A stretch of DNA of 51,387 nt from Bacteroidales bacterium. GTDB lineage: Bacteria > Bacteroidota > Bacteroidia > Bacteroidales > UBA1402. Below, in pieces: positions 28,616 to 38,649 of this stretch. Every line of letters begins with the position of its first letter. Positions within the stretch are counted from its first letter, which is position 1. Made by a program: the position numbers and the translations under genes. Under the pieces are notes generated by a model. That model was not told the DNA's origin. It did no database searches and saw only the letters and a list, made by a program, of their open reading frames with translations. The stretch is taken from positions 1 to 51,387 of the forward strand of contig JAAYBL010000019.1 of NCBI GenBank assembly GCA_012718945.1, read 5' to 3'.

Positions 28616-29050
28616 ATGCCAGACCACGAAGCGTACATGAAACTGGCCCTGGCTGAAGCCAGACAAGCCTACGAGCGCGATGAAGTGCCCGTCGGGGCTG
28701 TCGTGGTGTGTCGTAACCGAGTGATAGCCAGGGGGCACAACCTGACAGAAACCCTCAATGACGTGACCGCTCATGCCGAGATGCAAGCCATCACGGCAGC
28801 GGCCAGTAGTTTGGGCGGTAAGTACCTGGAAGATTGTACGGTGTATGTGACGGTGGAACCCTGTGTGATGTGCGCCGGTGCTTTGGGATGGGCCCATGTC
28901 AGCGGACTGGTATACGGGGCTTCCGATGAGAAGCGGGGCTATTCACGGTTTGCTCCCAATGCCTTACACCCAAAAACCGTTGTGGTCAAGGGCGTTCTTG
29001 AGGCTGAGTGCGCCCAACTCATGAGCGATTTTTTTCAATCAAAACGATAG
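28616..29050 (+). CDS. tadA: tRNA-specific adenosine deaminase-type nucleoside deaminase
   Basis: DEVPVGAVVV; HAEMQAI; VEPCVMCAGAL; FAPN. Confidence 0.92.
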   Translation: MPDHEAYMKLALAEARQAYERDEVPVGAVVVCRNRVIARGHNLTETLNDVTAHAEMQAITAAASSLGGKYLEDCTVYVTVEPCVMCAGALGWAHVSGLVYGASDEKRGYSRFAPNALHPKTVVVKGVLEAECAQLMSDFFQSKR

Positions 29051-30055
29051 GGACAGCTTGAGGTTGCTCCCGGCGTAAGCCCCCAGAATGCCTATGCCGT
29101 GTTCGACATTGCTGTGTATCTGCACAGGCTCAGCAAAAGGACTGTAGGGGTCGTAGGCGCTGGAAGTTAGCAGGTACAGGTAGTAGGACTTGTCCAGCGC
29201 TTGCAAATCGATGATATAGGGCTCGGTGTCTTCGGACGCTTTTTTTGTACTGTCCAGGGGCATACGGCCGCTGTTGTAGTCTTCGTTGCTGACATATATC
29301 CATTCTTCCACGCCGAACGTCAGGGGGTAGGAACGCCCATCGAACAGTTCATCGGTGAAGGTGCCGTAGATATTGTAGGTTCCCATGTCGATGATTTCTT
29401 CCATATCGGCACCGGTCTCCGTCTCACCGAACACAATATCGTCTTTCGTGTACCAGATGTTCTCAAAATACCCTTCCTGGTAGTAATCCCGCTGACGTTT
29501 TACGACCAGTCGGTAGTAATCGGCCTGTCCACCCGGATCCTTGAACGTCAGGGTAATGGTCATCTTGTAATGGATGTTCCAACCCGTTGTGTCGCCGCCA
29601 ATTGAGTTGCCTTGGGAATCATAGTAATTGTAGGAGATGGGGTAAGCCTCTGGTATGCTGAGGCTGGTGTCAATGCGTTCAATGACAGGCCGCATGGGAA
29701 TCATCGTTTCGGCTGATACCGTCTGCAGGCCAGGGGCGGAGACGGACAACCGGATATGGTCACCCTCGGAGGGGCGGTAGTTGCTGGTGTAGCGACCGTT
29801 GGCTTGGTGAGCACAGTTTTCCTTGAACGTACCGTTTACGAACAGCGAGACTGTCGCGTTCTTTACCGTGGTAAACGTGTCCTGTGACACAAGGAAGAAC
29901 CGACTTTCAGTAACCTCGACGGATAGGGTGGTGTCTGGAAGGGCCACGGCATTGATGACCAGCATGGGCTCGGTGATGGCACCATCAAACTCGATGTCCT
30001 TTTCGCAGGCGGCCAGCAGCGCCATCAGGCAAAGTAAGGGGAGCAGGCGTTTCAT
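29039..30055 (-). CDS. DUF4249-like lipoprotein
   Basis: LLCLMALLAACEKDIEFDGAITEPMLVINAVALPD start and pairing with a TonB-dependent receptor are typical of DUF4249. Confidence 0.8.
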   Translation of the reverse strand: MKRLLPLLCLMALLAACEKDIEFDGAITEPMLVINAVALPDTTLSVEVTESRFFLVSQDTFTTVKNATVSLFVNGTFKENCAHQANGRYTSNYRPSEGDHIRLSVSAPGLQTVSAETMIPMRPVIERIDTSLSIPEAYPISYNYYDSQGNSIGGDTTGWNIHYKMTITLTFKDPGGQADYYRLVVKRQRDYYQEGYFENIWYTKDDIVFGETETGADMEEIIDMGTYNIYGTFTDELFDGRSYPLTFGVEEWIYVSNEDYNSGRMPLDSTKKASEDTEPYIIDLQALDKSYYLYLLTSSAYDPYSPFAEPVQIHSNVEHGIGILGAYAGSNLKLSLSF

Positions 30056-30060
30056 ATGGG

Positions 30061-32490
30061 TCAGAATTTATAGGCGTAACTCAAAGATGGAATGATGGGG
30101 AAGATGGACAACTGGGTCAACTTCTTTATTTCTATGTAACGATCGTTGATGCGGTCGTAGGTATAGTCGCTGCTGGGGTAAACCAGGAAGGGGTTGAGGT
30201 TGTTGTAGGCATTGTACACACTCAAACTCCAGGTGCGGACCCCATGTTTTTTCTGCTTGTGGAAATTGATACCCAGATCCAGGCGGTGATAGGGGTTGAA
30301 ACGGTAGTTGTTGCGGCTGTTGATGTGGCCGTTGTTGCTGAACCACATTTGGGCGTCAGGGATATCCAGCCCATCGTATTCCTGCATCGCCAGGGTACCG
30401 CAGTTGCCAGTGCTATACACCCAGGTGCCGGATAGGTCGATGCGTTTGGTTAAGTTGTGCGTCAAAGTCAGGCTGATGTCGTGACGCCTGTCGTACTTGG
30501 CCGGGAACACCCGTCCGCCATTGATTTCCTGTCCAGGCCTATCAAAGAGGCGTTCCGACTTGGCCCAGGTATAGCCCAGCCAGCCTGTTGTTTTACCAAA
30601 GGAACGTTGTGCCAGGAATTCGACCCCATAAGCCCAGCCTCTGCCCATGTTGACTTTGTCTTCCCAGCCCGTGCTGGAGCCCATGAAGCTCGCCCCATCC
30701 TTGTATTCGATGAGGTTGTCCATTGTTTTGTAGTAGGCCTCTACAGAGAGGTCGATTTCATCAAGTAGGTTGTAGAACAGTCCGGCTGATACTTGCCTGG
30801 ATACCATGGGCTTTATGCGTTTGGTGACAGGAACCCAAAGATCGGTAGGCAGACTCACACTACTGTTGGACAACAGGTGGATGTACTGACTCATGGTAGC
30901 GTAGCCAAGTTTGGCCGATAGTTTGTCGCTGATCAGAAAGCGCAGGCCAAGCCTGGGCTGCAGCGAGTGGTAGAAGGTTTGCTGGACGGCAAATGTCGAG
31001 TAGTGTAAGCCGATGTTGGCTTTGACCAGGTCGCCCAGATTCATATTGTCTTCCACGTAAACCTGGAATTCGTGGGAATGCACGTTTTTATCGCCGATGA
31101 TGGTGTCCAGGTTGAAGGCTGTGGTGTCAGTGGATCTCATTTTTGCCACCGACACACCTGGTCTGAAGGTGTGGTTGGTGTAGCTGGCTCCGAATTTGAT
31201 GTCGTGGTCGGGGGTGGGCAGGTAATCGAAGTCAGCCTTGAACGTATAGTCGGTGATGCCGGAGAGGTACCCTACCATTTGTTCTTCCTTGAAGTGAGCG
31301 GGCGGGTTTTTCTGCCGCTGCTCCCACACATTGCTGATACCCAGGTCAAAGCGATACCGTGTGAACGAGGCTGTGGTGTTCATGAACAGTTTGTTCGTGA
31401 TAATTCTGTTCCAACGCAAGGCTGAAATCAGGTTGCCCCAGTACCAGTTCATTTTCATCCGACTTTCCTCCGTCAGGTTGCCACCCTCTTTGTAATGTTC
31501 TTTGAAACCGGCATAGATGGCATCGTCCCCCATGTAATGACTGTAGTAAAGCCTATCCTTGTCGGAAAGGATATGGCTCAACTTGGCGTTGAAATCGTAG
31601 AAATAGTATCCGGCCGACATACCGCTGAGGCTTTGATCGGAGGCGGCGGCAATTTTGATGAAGGGTTGTACCAAAATATCGGCATAGGTACGTCGCAACG
31701 ACACATTGAAGGTGGTCTTGCCTTTGATGATGGGCCCTTCCAGGTTGAAACGGGAGGCAATCAGGCCAACGGAGACATTTCCGTGGTAGGACTGGTCGTT
31801 CCCATCGTTCATACGGATGTCTACAACCGATGAAAGGCGGCTGCCGAACCTGGCCGGAAAACTGCCTTTGTAGAGGGTGACGTTTTTAATGGCGTCTGTA
31901 TTGAATACGGAAAAGAATCCGAACAAGTGGTTGACGTTGTACACGGGTACGCCATCGAGCAGGAGCAGGTTTTCATCCGGGCCACCTCCCCGCACATACA
32001 TGCCGGCTGACCCTTCGGTACCGGCCTGGACACCGGGTAACAGTTGCAAGGCCTTGATCAGGTCGGCCTCCCCAAAAAGGGTGGGGATGGCCTTGATTTG
32101 GGAAGCAGGTATTTGAACGGTACTCATCTGGGAGCCTTTGACGCCGGTTTCCCTGACATCACCGCCCCAGACGGTGACTTCGCTCAGTTCGGTGGATGGC
32201 ACCAATCGGATGTTGACTACGGTGTCTTTGGTCGGGGCTAGGGCTAACGTTTGCTGGGCATAACCCACGTAGGAGAAGCGGACAAGGAGGGAGGACGCCG
32301 GCAGGGTCAGCGAATAGAATCCATATGGATTGGTTACGGTGCCTTTGCCTGTTGTTCTTTCGAAAACAGAGGCGTTGATGAGGGTTTCTCCGGTATTGGC
32401 GTCCACAATGTGGCCACTGAGGGTGATGGCGTTGACGGAGGCGTAGGCCATCATGGAAAGCAGAAGAGGCAAAAGAGCTCGCACGTTCAT
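30061..32490 (-). CDS. TonB-dependent receptor with carboxypeptidase-like N-terminal domain
   Basis: ITLSGHIVDANTGETLINASVF; LPGVQAGTEGSAGMYVRGGGPDENLLLLDGVPVYNVNHLFGFFSVFN; FPARFGSRLSSVVDIRM. Confidence 0.95.
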   Translation of the reverse strand: MNVRALLPLLLSMMAYASVNAITLSGHIVDANTGETLINASVFERTTGKGTVTNPYGFYSLTLPASSLLVRFSYVGYAQQTLALAPTKDTVVNIRLVPSTELSEVTVWGGDVRETGVKGSQMSTVQIPASQIKAIPTLFGEADLIKALQLLPGVQAGTEGSAGMYVRGGGPDENLLLLDGVPVYNVNHLFGFFSVFNTDAIKNVTLYKGSFPARFGSRLSSVVDIRMNDGNDQSYHGNVSVGLIASRFNLEGPIIKGKTTFNVSLRRTYADILVQPFIKIAAASDQSLSGMSAGYYFYDFNAKLSHILSDKDRLYYSHYMGDDAIYAGFKEHYKEGGNLTEESRMKMNWYWGNLISALRWNRIITNKLFMNTTASFTRYRFDLGISNVWEQRQKNPPAHFKEEQMVGYLSGITDYTFKADFDYLPTPDHDIKFGASYTNHTFRPGVSVAKMRSTDTTAFNLDTIIGDKNVHSHEFQVYVEDNMNLGDLVKANIGLHYSTFAVQQTFYHSLQPRLGLRFLISDKLSAKLGYATMSQYIHLLSNSSVSLPTDLWVPVTKRIKPMVSRQVSAGLFYNLLDEIDLSVEAYYKTMDNLIEYKDGASFMGSSTGWEDKVNMGRGWAYGVEFLAQRSFGKTTGWLGYTWAKSERLFDRPGQEINGGRVFPAKYDRRHDISLTLTHNLTKRIDLSGTWVYSTGNCGTLAMQEYDGLDIPDAQMWFSNNGHINSRNNYRFNPYHRLDLGINFHKQKKHGVRTWSLSVYNAYNNLNPFLVYPSSDYTYDRINDRYIEIKKLTQLSIFPIIPSLSYAYKF

Positions 32491-32738
32491 GCAGATGGGG
32501 TTTTTTGGGGAGGCTTTGGTGATTTGATTTCTTCAAAGTCAACGTATTCACCCTCTTCCTGAGTGAATACTTTCTTGCGTTTTTTGCTGTTTTTTGGTGC
32601 CTCTTCGCCCATTTCTTCGGTATAACCGGCTTCCTGACGGAAGCGTTTGAAGCGACGTTTCAAGTAAGCACGGAAAAGCCATCCACCCATCATGGGCAGA
32701 AATACGAACAGCAAAAATAGGATCAGGATAATTTCCAT
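32487..32738 (-). CDS. DUF4834-like small membrane protein
   Basis: MEIILILFLLFVFLPMMGGWLFRAYLKRRFKRF...GEYVDFEEIK; short TM segment plus charged tail. Confidence 0.7.
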   Translation of the reverse strand: MEIILILFLLFVFLPMMGGWLFRAYLKRRFKRFRQEAGYTEEMGEEAPKNSKKRKKVFTQEEGEYVDFEEIKSPKPPQKTPSA

Positions 32739-33421
32739 GATGCGGAGACAATGAGGGCCAGTAAGATGTACCAAGCAATACAGGCAGCCAGGCCGCTCCA
32801 CCCCAATAGTAGTATCAAGGGCAGGCAACCCAACAGAAATAGGTAGATTGGTCTGTTCTCTTTGGCCTTCAGGTGTTTGATTTTAAGGGAGAACATGGGG
32901 ACTTCAGAGACCATCAAACCGGCAAGCAGCAGGATGACGGGCAGGAAATAAGCTGGGTGTAACGGGGCTGTCAACCATTGGTCCAGACCAAACCCGGCTG
33001 TAAAAGCCCAGAACAGGCCGTTGGCTGGGGTGGGGAGCCCAAGAAAGACAGTGGTTTGCCGTTCATCCAGGTTGAATTTGGCAAGACGCAAAGCGGAAGC
33101 GACAGGTAGCAACAGGACCATCCAGGCCCAGGCTTCTGAGGCGCCGGTAGAGAGCGCTCCTGATTTGATGCTTGTGAACAATAGCATGGCTGGAGCCACT
33201 CCAAAACTGACAACATCTGAGAGGGAATCCAACTCTTTTCCCATGGGGGAATAGGCCTTCAGGAGCCTGGCGGCCATGCCATCAAGGAAGTCGAAGCCGG
33301 CGGCAGCGAGGATAAACAGGGCTGCGCTCTGCAACTGTCCTTGGAACGCCAGAATGATGGCCACGCAGCCTGCCGCCAGATTGAGGCAGGTAATGGTGTT
33401 GGGGATGTGTTTTTTAATCAT
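32723..33421 (-). CDS. pssA: CDP-diacylglycerol--serine O-phosphatidyltransferase
   Basis: IPNTITCLNLAAGCVAIILA; FDFLDGMAARLLKAYSPMGKELDSLSDVVSFGVAP (CDP-alcohol phosphotransferase motif). Confidence 0.94.
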   Translation of the reverse strand: MIKKHIPNTITCLNLAAGCVAIILAFQGQLQSAALFILAAAGFDFLDGMAARLLKAYSPMGKELDSLSDVVSFGVAPAMLLFTSIKSGALSTGASEAWAWMVLLLPVASALRLAKFNLDERQTTVFLGLPTPANGLFWAFTAGFGLDQWLTAPLHPAYFLPVILLLAGLMVSEVPMFSLKIKHLKAKENRPIYLFLLGCLPLILLLGWSGLAACIAWYILLALIVSASWKLS

Positions 33422-34125
33422 TGGGCTGTGCTTGTTTCCGTTTCCTTGGTTTTCCAGCGGGCGATGACCGTCTTGTTGCCTTTGGTCAGGTCGCCGTGTT
33501 TCACCAAAATATCAACGGCGTCGATCGGAAAAAAGAGGTCAACCCTGGATCCGAATTTAATAAAACCCAGGTGTTCGTTGTAGCGGGCTTTTTTACCCGT
33601 GTAGGCATAGGTGACAATGCGTCTGGCCAAGGCACCGGCGATTTGACGTACCAGGAGCGTCTGCTGGCTGAAGGAGGAACGGATCAGCACCGTGGATCGT
33701 TCGTTTTCCGTGCTGGATTTGGGCAGGTATGCCGCCAGAAAATTGCCGTTCTGATGGCTGTAATGCTCCACATTGCCCTCAATCGGGTACCAGTTGGCGT
33801 GCACGTTGAACACCGACATAAAAATGGAGAGTTGTATACGCTCTTCTTTGAGCAGACCTTCTTCAAACACCCGCTCAATGACAACGACCTTGCCATCTGC
33901 AGGGGCCATGATGTCTCCTGGCGCTGGTTGGCAGATGCGGCGCGGGCTTCTGAAAAAATTGGTAATGAAAAGAAAAAGGAAGATGGAGACCGTCAGGGTG
34001 ATAACGAAGGCGAGGTGACCCCCAACAATCCAGACCAACCCGTCAAGGGCTAACAAACCGACAAACAACCAGAGCAGCAGTTTGCGGCCTTCCTTGTGTA
34101 TGGTCATGCGCAGGGATCGTATCAT
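33418..34125 (-). CDS. psd: Phosphatidylserine decarboxylase
   Basis: NFFRSPRRI; ADGKVVVIE; SIFMSVFNVHANWYPIEG; FIKFGSRVDLFFP. GSR in LGFIKFGSRVDLF gives the usual processing serine. Confidence 0.94.
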   Translation of the reverse strand: MIRSLRMTIHKEGRKLLLWLFVGLLALDGLVWIVGGHLAFVITLTVSIFLFLFITNFFRSPRRICQPAPGDIMAPADGKVVVIERVFEEGLLKEERIQLSIFMSVFNVHANWYPIEGNVEHYSHQNGNFLAAYLPKSSTENERSTVLIRSSFSQQTLLVRQIAGALARRIVTYAYTGKKARYNEHLGFIKFGSRVDLFFPIDAVDILVKHGDLTKGNKTVIARWKTKETETSTAQ

Positions 34126-34145
34126 AGGCTCCGGTAAAATCGGGG

Positions 34146-34153
34146 CAAAAGTA
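34146..34153 (-). promoter_or_regulatory. Candidate -7 box for psd operon
   Basis: TACTTTTG on the minus strand (CAAAAGTA on +). Confidence 0.45.
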
Positions 34154-34286
34154 CGGCTATTTCAGCAGATGGCAAAATCTTTCACGACCCCGCTCTTTGT
34201 TGAAAACTTTTTGTCGGACGTGCTTGTCGGCTCGCGTTTTGGGCGTATCTTTAAGACGTTTTTTTCTCTTTTTTAACCGATTGACT

Positions 34287-37200
34287 ATGACCCCTTTCGT
34301 CCATTTACACGTGCATTCCCAGTTCTCCGTCCTGGACGGTCAAGCTTCTATACAGGCCTTGGTTGATAAAGCCTTGGGCGATGGTATGAAAGCCTTGGCG
34401 CTGACGGACCACGGAAACATGTTTGGCGTCAAGGAGTTTTTCAATTACGTATCGAAAAAGAACAAGGGGAAACCCGAAGAAGAATGGTTCAAACCCATTA
34501 TCGGTTGTGAGGTCTATGTGGCCAGGAATGGCCGTTTGCAACAACGTAAGGAGGTTAAGGAAGACGCCAGGGGCTGGCACTTGATATTGTTGGCCAAAAA
34601 TTATCAGGGGTACAAAAACCTGATGAAGATTGTGTCTCATGCCTGGACCGAAGGGTACTATTACTGCGCCCGAACCGACCATGAAGAGTTGGAAAAGTAC
34701 CACGAAGGCTTGATCGCTTGTTCGGCCTGTCTGGGTGGTGAAATACCAAGGCACATTTCCAATGGTCGCATGGATTTGGCAGAGGCCTCTGTGCAGTGGT
34801 TCAAGCGCGTGTTCGGGGATGATTTCTACCTGGAGCTCCAATTGCATAAACCAACGGTTGAGAACGCCGCTCAAGATACGTACCCCAAGCAAGTAGCCGT
34901 TAATGAGCGGCTGGTGGAGTTGTCCACCAAGTTTGGTGTGAAAATCATCGCCTCCAACGACGTGCATTTTGTGGATGAAGAACACGCCGAAGCTCATCAC
35001 CGTCTGATATGCCTGAACACAGGCCGTGACCTGGATGATCCAGGCAGCATGGCTTACACCAAACAAGAATGGCTTAAGACGCAGGCTGAGATGAACGAGG
35101 TCTTTGCCGCATACCCGGAAGCCTTGGCCAACACGCAGGAAATAGCCGACAAGGTGGGTTATTATTCCATAGACCACAAACCCATCATGCCCAACTTTGT
35201 CTTACCTGAGGGTTTTGACAACGATGATGATTACTTGCGTCATCTTACCTACAAGGGGGCTGAACGCCTATATCCAGCTATCACCGACGAGGTGAAGGAG
35301 CGAATCGATTTTGAATTGGACGTTATCAAGACCATGGGTTTTCCAGGGTATTTCCTCATTGTACAGGATTTTACCACGGCAGCCAGAAACATGGGCGTTT
35401 CTGTGGGGCCGGGTCGTGGGTCGGCTGCCGGATCGGTGGTGGCTTATTGCCTGGGTATTACGCAGGTTGACCCTATTAAGTATGACTTGCTGTTTGAACG
35501 TTTCCTCAATCCGGACCGTATCTCCATGCCTGATATCGACATCGATTTCGATGACGATGGCAGGGGGCAGGTGTTGCGCTGGGTGGAAGAAAAGTACGGC
35601 AAGGAAAAGGTAGCCCACATCATCACCTATGGAACGATGGCGGCGAAATCGGCCATCAAAGATGTGGCCAGGGTGCAACGTTTGCCCTTGGCTGAATCGG
35701 ACAGGCTCTCCAAGTTGGTGCCCGATAAAATACCGGATGTCAAGAAAGTAAACCTGAAGAACGCCATCAAGTTCGTTCCTGAATTGTTGGAGGCGGCAGA
35801 ATCGCCCAACCCTGTGTTGCGCGACACGATGAAGTACGCGCAAATGCTGGAAGGTAATGTGCGCAACATCGGTGTGCACGCCTGCGGTGTCATCATTGGC
35901 AGGGATGAGATTTCAGACTGGGTACCGGTCAGTACGGCCGACGATAAGGAAACCGGGGAGAAACTCCTGGTGACGCAGTACGAAGGTTCCGTCATCGAAG
36001 AAACGGGGATGATCAAGATGGACTTCCTGGGACTTAAGACCTTGTCCATTATCAAAGACGCCCTGGCAAACATTAAGCTGTCCAAAGGTGAGGCTATAAA
36101 TATTGATACCATCTCGCTGGAAGATCCCAAGACGTTTGAATTGTATAGTAATGGCAATACGGTGGGAACCTTCCAGTTTGAATCGTCTGGGATGCAGAAA
36201 TACCTTAGGGAACTCAAGCCTACGTCGTTTGAGGACCTGATCGCTATGAATGCCTTGTACAGGCCTGGGCCTATGGATTACATCCCTTCATTTATTGCCC
36301 GTAAGCACGGTAGGGAGCCGATATCCTACGATATACCCATCATGGAGCGGTACCTTAAGGATACCTACGGGATTACAGTGTATCAGGAACAGGTGATGTT
36401 GCTTTCCCGTCTATTGGCCAATTTCACCAGGGGCCAGTCGGATGAGTTGCGTAAAGCGATGGGTAAGAAGATCGTGGAAAAGCTGAACATGCTGAAGCCC
36501 AAATTTATTGAGGGTGGCAAGTCCAACGGTCATGACCCGGCTGTTTTGGAAAAAATCTGGGCAGACTGGGAAAAATTCGCTTCCTACGCTTTCAATAAGT
36601 CGCACGCTACTTGTTATTCGCTGGTTGCCTACCAAACAGCCTGGCTCAAAGCTAATTACCCGGCTGAGTACATGGCTGCTGTGTTGACCCGGAGTGTCAA
36701 TAACATCGCCGATATCACCAAGTTTATGGACGAATGCCGTTCGATGGGCATTCAGGTGTTGGGACCAGACGTCAATGAGTCTAATTTTCAGTTTACGGTC
36801 AACAAGGACGGCAACATCCGCTTTGGTCTTGGGGCCATCAAGGGTGTGGGCGAAGGAGCTGTCAGGGCCATTATCGAGGAAAGGGGCAACGGTGGCCCTT
36901 ACAAGGACGTGTTTGATTTTCTGGAGCGGGTCAATCTGAACGCCTGCAACAAGAAAAGTGTTGAATCCATGGCATTGGCCGGTAGCTTCGACTCGTTAAA
37001 CCACCTTACCAGGGAACAGCTTGTCTCTGAGAACAGTAAAGGTGAGTCTAACCTGGATGTCTTGATCCGTTATGGGAATAAGGTGCAGATAGACAGGGCT
37101 TTGGTTAAGAACTCCTTGTTTGGTGGTGACAACGAAGTGGCTGTCTCCAAACCGGACATTCCTAGGGTGGAAGAATGGCCTACGTTGCATCGACTCAACA

Positions 37201-37835
37201 GGGAAAAGGAATTGGTGGGCATGTACCTGTCATCCCATCCGCTTGATCCCTATTCGGTGCTGATGAACTATGTCTGCAACACCACCATGGATGATATCAA
37301 ACAGAACAACCTGGTGGCCAATAAGGAGTTGCTTTTCGGTGGCATCATAACCGATATCAGGCAACGTACCAATAAGAAAAACGAGCTGTATGCCTTTGTA
37401 ACCATTGAAGATTACTCAGGCTCTTGCGAAATACCTTTTTGGGCTAAAGAGTATGTGGATTTCGGTAATTACCTGAAGCCATCCATGTTCTTGTTTATCA
37501 AAGGAGTATATCAACCCAGATCCTGGAAGCCTTCCGAAATGGAACTGAAGATCAAGTCGGTGAGTCGCTTGTCTGAAGTCTTGGAAAGCAGTTTGGGAGC
37601 ACTGCAGCTTTTCCTGCCATTGTCGGCCATCAATACATTGTTTGTCAACGATCTGCTGGAAGTCGTCAAGGAGCATCCGGGAAAAACAGATTTTCAGGTG
37701 ACGGTAACCGACTATGATGAAGAACCGCCGATTCGCATTGACATGTTCTCAAGAAATATTAGAATAGACCCCAGCCGTAAATTGGTTGAATATCTCGAAG
37801 GATTGCCGTTTGCTGAGTTGAAAATTCATTCGTAG
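34287..37835 (+). CDS. dnaE: DNA polymerase III subunit alpha
   Basis: FVHLHVHSQFSVLDGQ (PHP); VGPGRGSAAGSVVAYCLGIT; PDIDIDF; start at MTPFVHL. Confidence 0.97.
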   Translation: MTPFVHLHVHSQFSVLDGQASIQALVDKALGDGMKALALTDHGNMFGVKEFFNYVSKKNKGKPEEEWFKPIIGCEVYVARNGRLQQRKEVKEDARGWHLILLAKNYQGYKNLMKIVSHAWTEGYYYCARTDHEELEKYHEGLIACSACLGGEIPRHISNGRMDLAEASVQWFKRVFGDDFYLELQLHKPTVENAAQDTYPKQVAVNERLVELSTKFGVKIIASNDVHFVDEEHAEAHHRLICLNTGRDLDDPGSMAYTKQEWLKTQAEMNEVFAAYPEALANTQEIADKVGYYSIDHKPIMPNFVLPEGFDNDDDYLRHLTYKGAERLYPAITDEVKERIDFELDVIKTMGFPGYFLIVQDFTTAARNMGVSVGPGRGSAAGSVVAYCLGITQVDPIKYDLLFERFLNPDRISMPDIDIDFDDDGRGQVLRWVEEKYGKEKVAHIITYGTMAAKSAIKDVARVQRLPLAESDRLSKLVPDKIPDVKKVNLKNAIKFVPELLEAAESPNPVLRDTMKYAQMLEGNVRNIGVHACGVIIGRDEISDWVPVSTADDKETGEKLLVTQYEGSVIEETGMIKMDFLGLKTLSIIKDALANIKLSKGEAINIDTISLEDPKTFELYSNGNTVGTFQFESSGMQKYLRELKPTSFEDLIAMNALYRPGPMDYIPSFIARKHGREPISYDIPIMERYLKDTYGITVYQEQVMLLSRLLANFTRGQSDELRKAMGKKIVEKLNMLKPKFIEGGKSNGHDPAVLEKIWADWEKFASYAFNKSHATCYSLVAYQTAWLKANYPAEYMAAVLTRSVNNIADITKFMDECRSMGIQVLGPDVNESNFQFTVNKDGNIRFGLGAIKGVGEGAVRAIIEERGNGGPYKDVFDFLERVNLNACNKKSVESMALAGSFDSLNHLTREQLVSENSKGESNLDVLIRYGNKVQIDRALVKNSLFGGDNEVAVSKPDIPRVEEWPTLHRLNREKELVGMYLSSHPLDPYSVLMNYVCNTTMDDIKQNNLVANKELLFGGIITDIRQRTNKKNELYAFVTIEDYSGSCEIPFWAKEYVDFGNYLKPSMFLFIKGVYQPRSWKPSEMELKIKSVSRLSEVLESSLGALQLFLPLSAINTLFVNDLLEVVKEHPGKTDFQVTVTDYDEEPPIRIDMFSRNIRIDPSRKLVEYLEGLPFAELKIHS

Positions 37836-37860
37836 CAACGGGCAGCAGAAAAATAATTTG

Positions 37861-37868
37861 TATTTTTG
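37861..37868 (+). promoter_or_regulatory. Candidate -7 box for thioredoxin gene
   Basis: TATTTTTG upstream of ATG 37923. Confidence 0.4.
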
Positions 37869-37922
37869 ACGGGCCGTTGACAAACGACAGCCTTTTGATT
37901 GAACTGTAAAAAATAACGACAT

Positions 37923-38240
37923 ATGGCATTGGTACTGACCGATTCGAATTTTGATGAGTGGCTGAACGCCGCCGAACCTCTGATTGTGGATTTTTGGGCA
38001 GAATGGTGTGGCCCCTGCAAAATGATGGCCCCCGTGGTGGACGAACTGGCCGAAATGTATGCCGGTAAAGTCAATATCGGTAAGTTGGATGTGGACGACA
38101 ACAACGAAATCAGCTCCCGCTACGGTATCCGAAACATTCCAACCCTTCTTTTTTTCAAAAATGGACAGCTTGTAGACAAGCAGGTCGGCGCTACTCAGAA
38201 AAGTGCGCTTGTCCAGAAGGTTGAAGCCCTGTTGGGTTAA
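37923..38240 (+). CDS. trxA: Thioredoxin
   Basis: VDFWAEWCGPCKMMAPVVDELA; IRNIPTLLFFKNGQ. Confidence 0.96.
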   Translation: MALVLTDSNFDEWLNAAEPLIVDFWAEWCGPCKMMAPVVDELAEMYAGKVNIGKLDVDDNNEISSRYGIRNIPTLLFFKNGQLVDKQVGATQKSALVQKVEALLG

Positions 38241-38649
38241 ATTCAACGCTCCGGCCGCCGTCGGGCAACAAGCGTATGTCTACCCGGGTACAGTCGCTCG
38301 GGAGGTAAGGACCAATCTTTTCCGGCCATTCAATGAAGCAGGAATAGCCGCTCGTGAAGTAATCATCACACCCTAAATCAAAGGCTTCACCACTGTGTTT
38401 GAGGCGGTAGAAGTCGAAGTGATAGACAGGCTCGCCTGAGGGCTTGCTATATTCGTTGATGATGGCGAACGTGGGACTGTTGACGACGTCTTCAACGCCC
38501 ATGGCTTCACAGATGGCCTTGATGAAAGTGGTTTTTCCAGCCCCCATGTCGCCATAGAATGCATATACGCCGCTGGCTTGATGGGTGGCTTTCAGAAAAG
38601 CCTGTGCGGCTGTCTCCAGTTGGTCAAGTTGTGGTATAGTGATAATCAT
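38191..38649 (-). CDS. tsaE: tRNA threonylcarbamoyladenosine biosynthesis ATPase TsaE
   Basis: YGDMGAGKTTFIKAICEAMG; NSPTFAIINEY; HFDFYRL; IEWPEKI. Confidence 0.94.
   Translation of the reverse strand: MIITIPQLDQLETAAQAFLKATHQASGVYAFYGDMGAGKTTFIKAICEAMGVEDVVNSPTFAIINEYSKPSGEPVYHFDFYRLKHSGEAFDLGCDDYFTSGYSCFIEWPEKIGPYLPSDCTRVDIRLLPDGGRSVEFNPTGLQPSGQAHFSE

Noticed and set aside
31551-31577. TATCCTT/AAGGATA hairpin inside the TonB receptor gene
   Set aside because: 7-bp arms inside coding sequence are common by chance.
33421-34053. 210-aa plus-strand ORF opposite psd
   Set aside because: psd is strongly supported; this ORF is its shadow.
37836-37910. CAACGG/CCGTTG pairing between dnaE and trxA
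   Set aside because: Only 6-bp arms with a long loop and no T run; not a convincing terminator.
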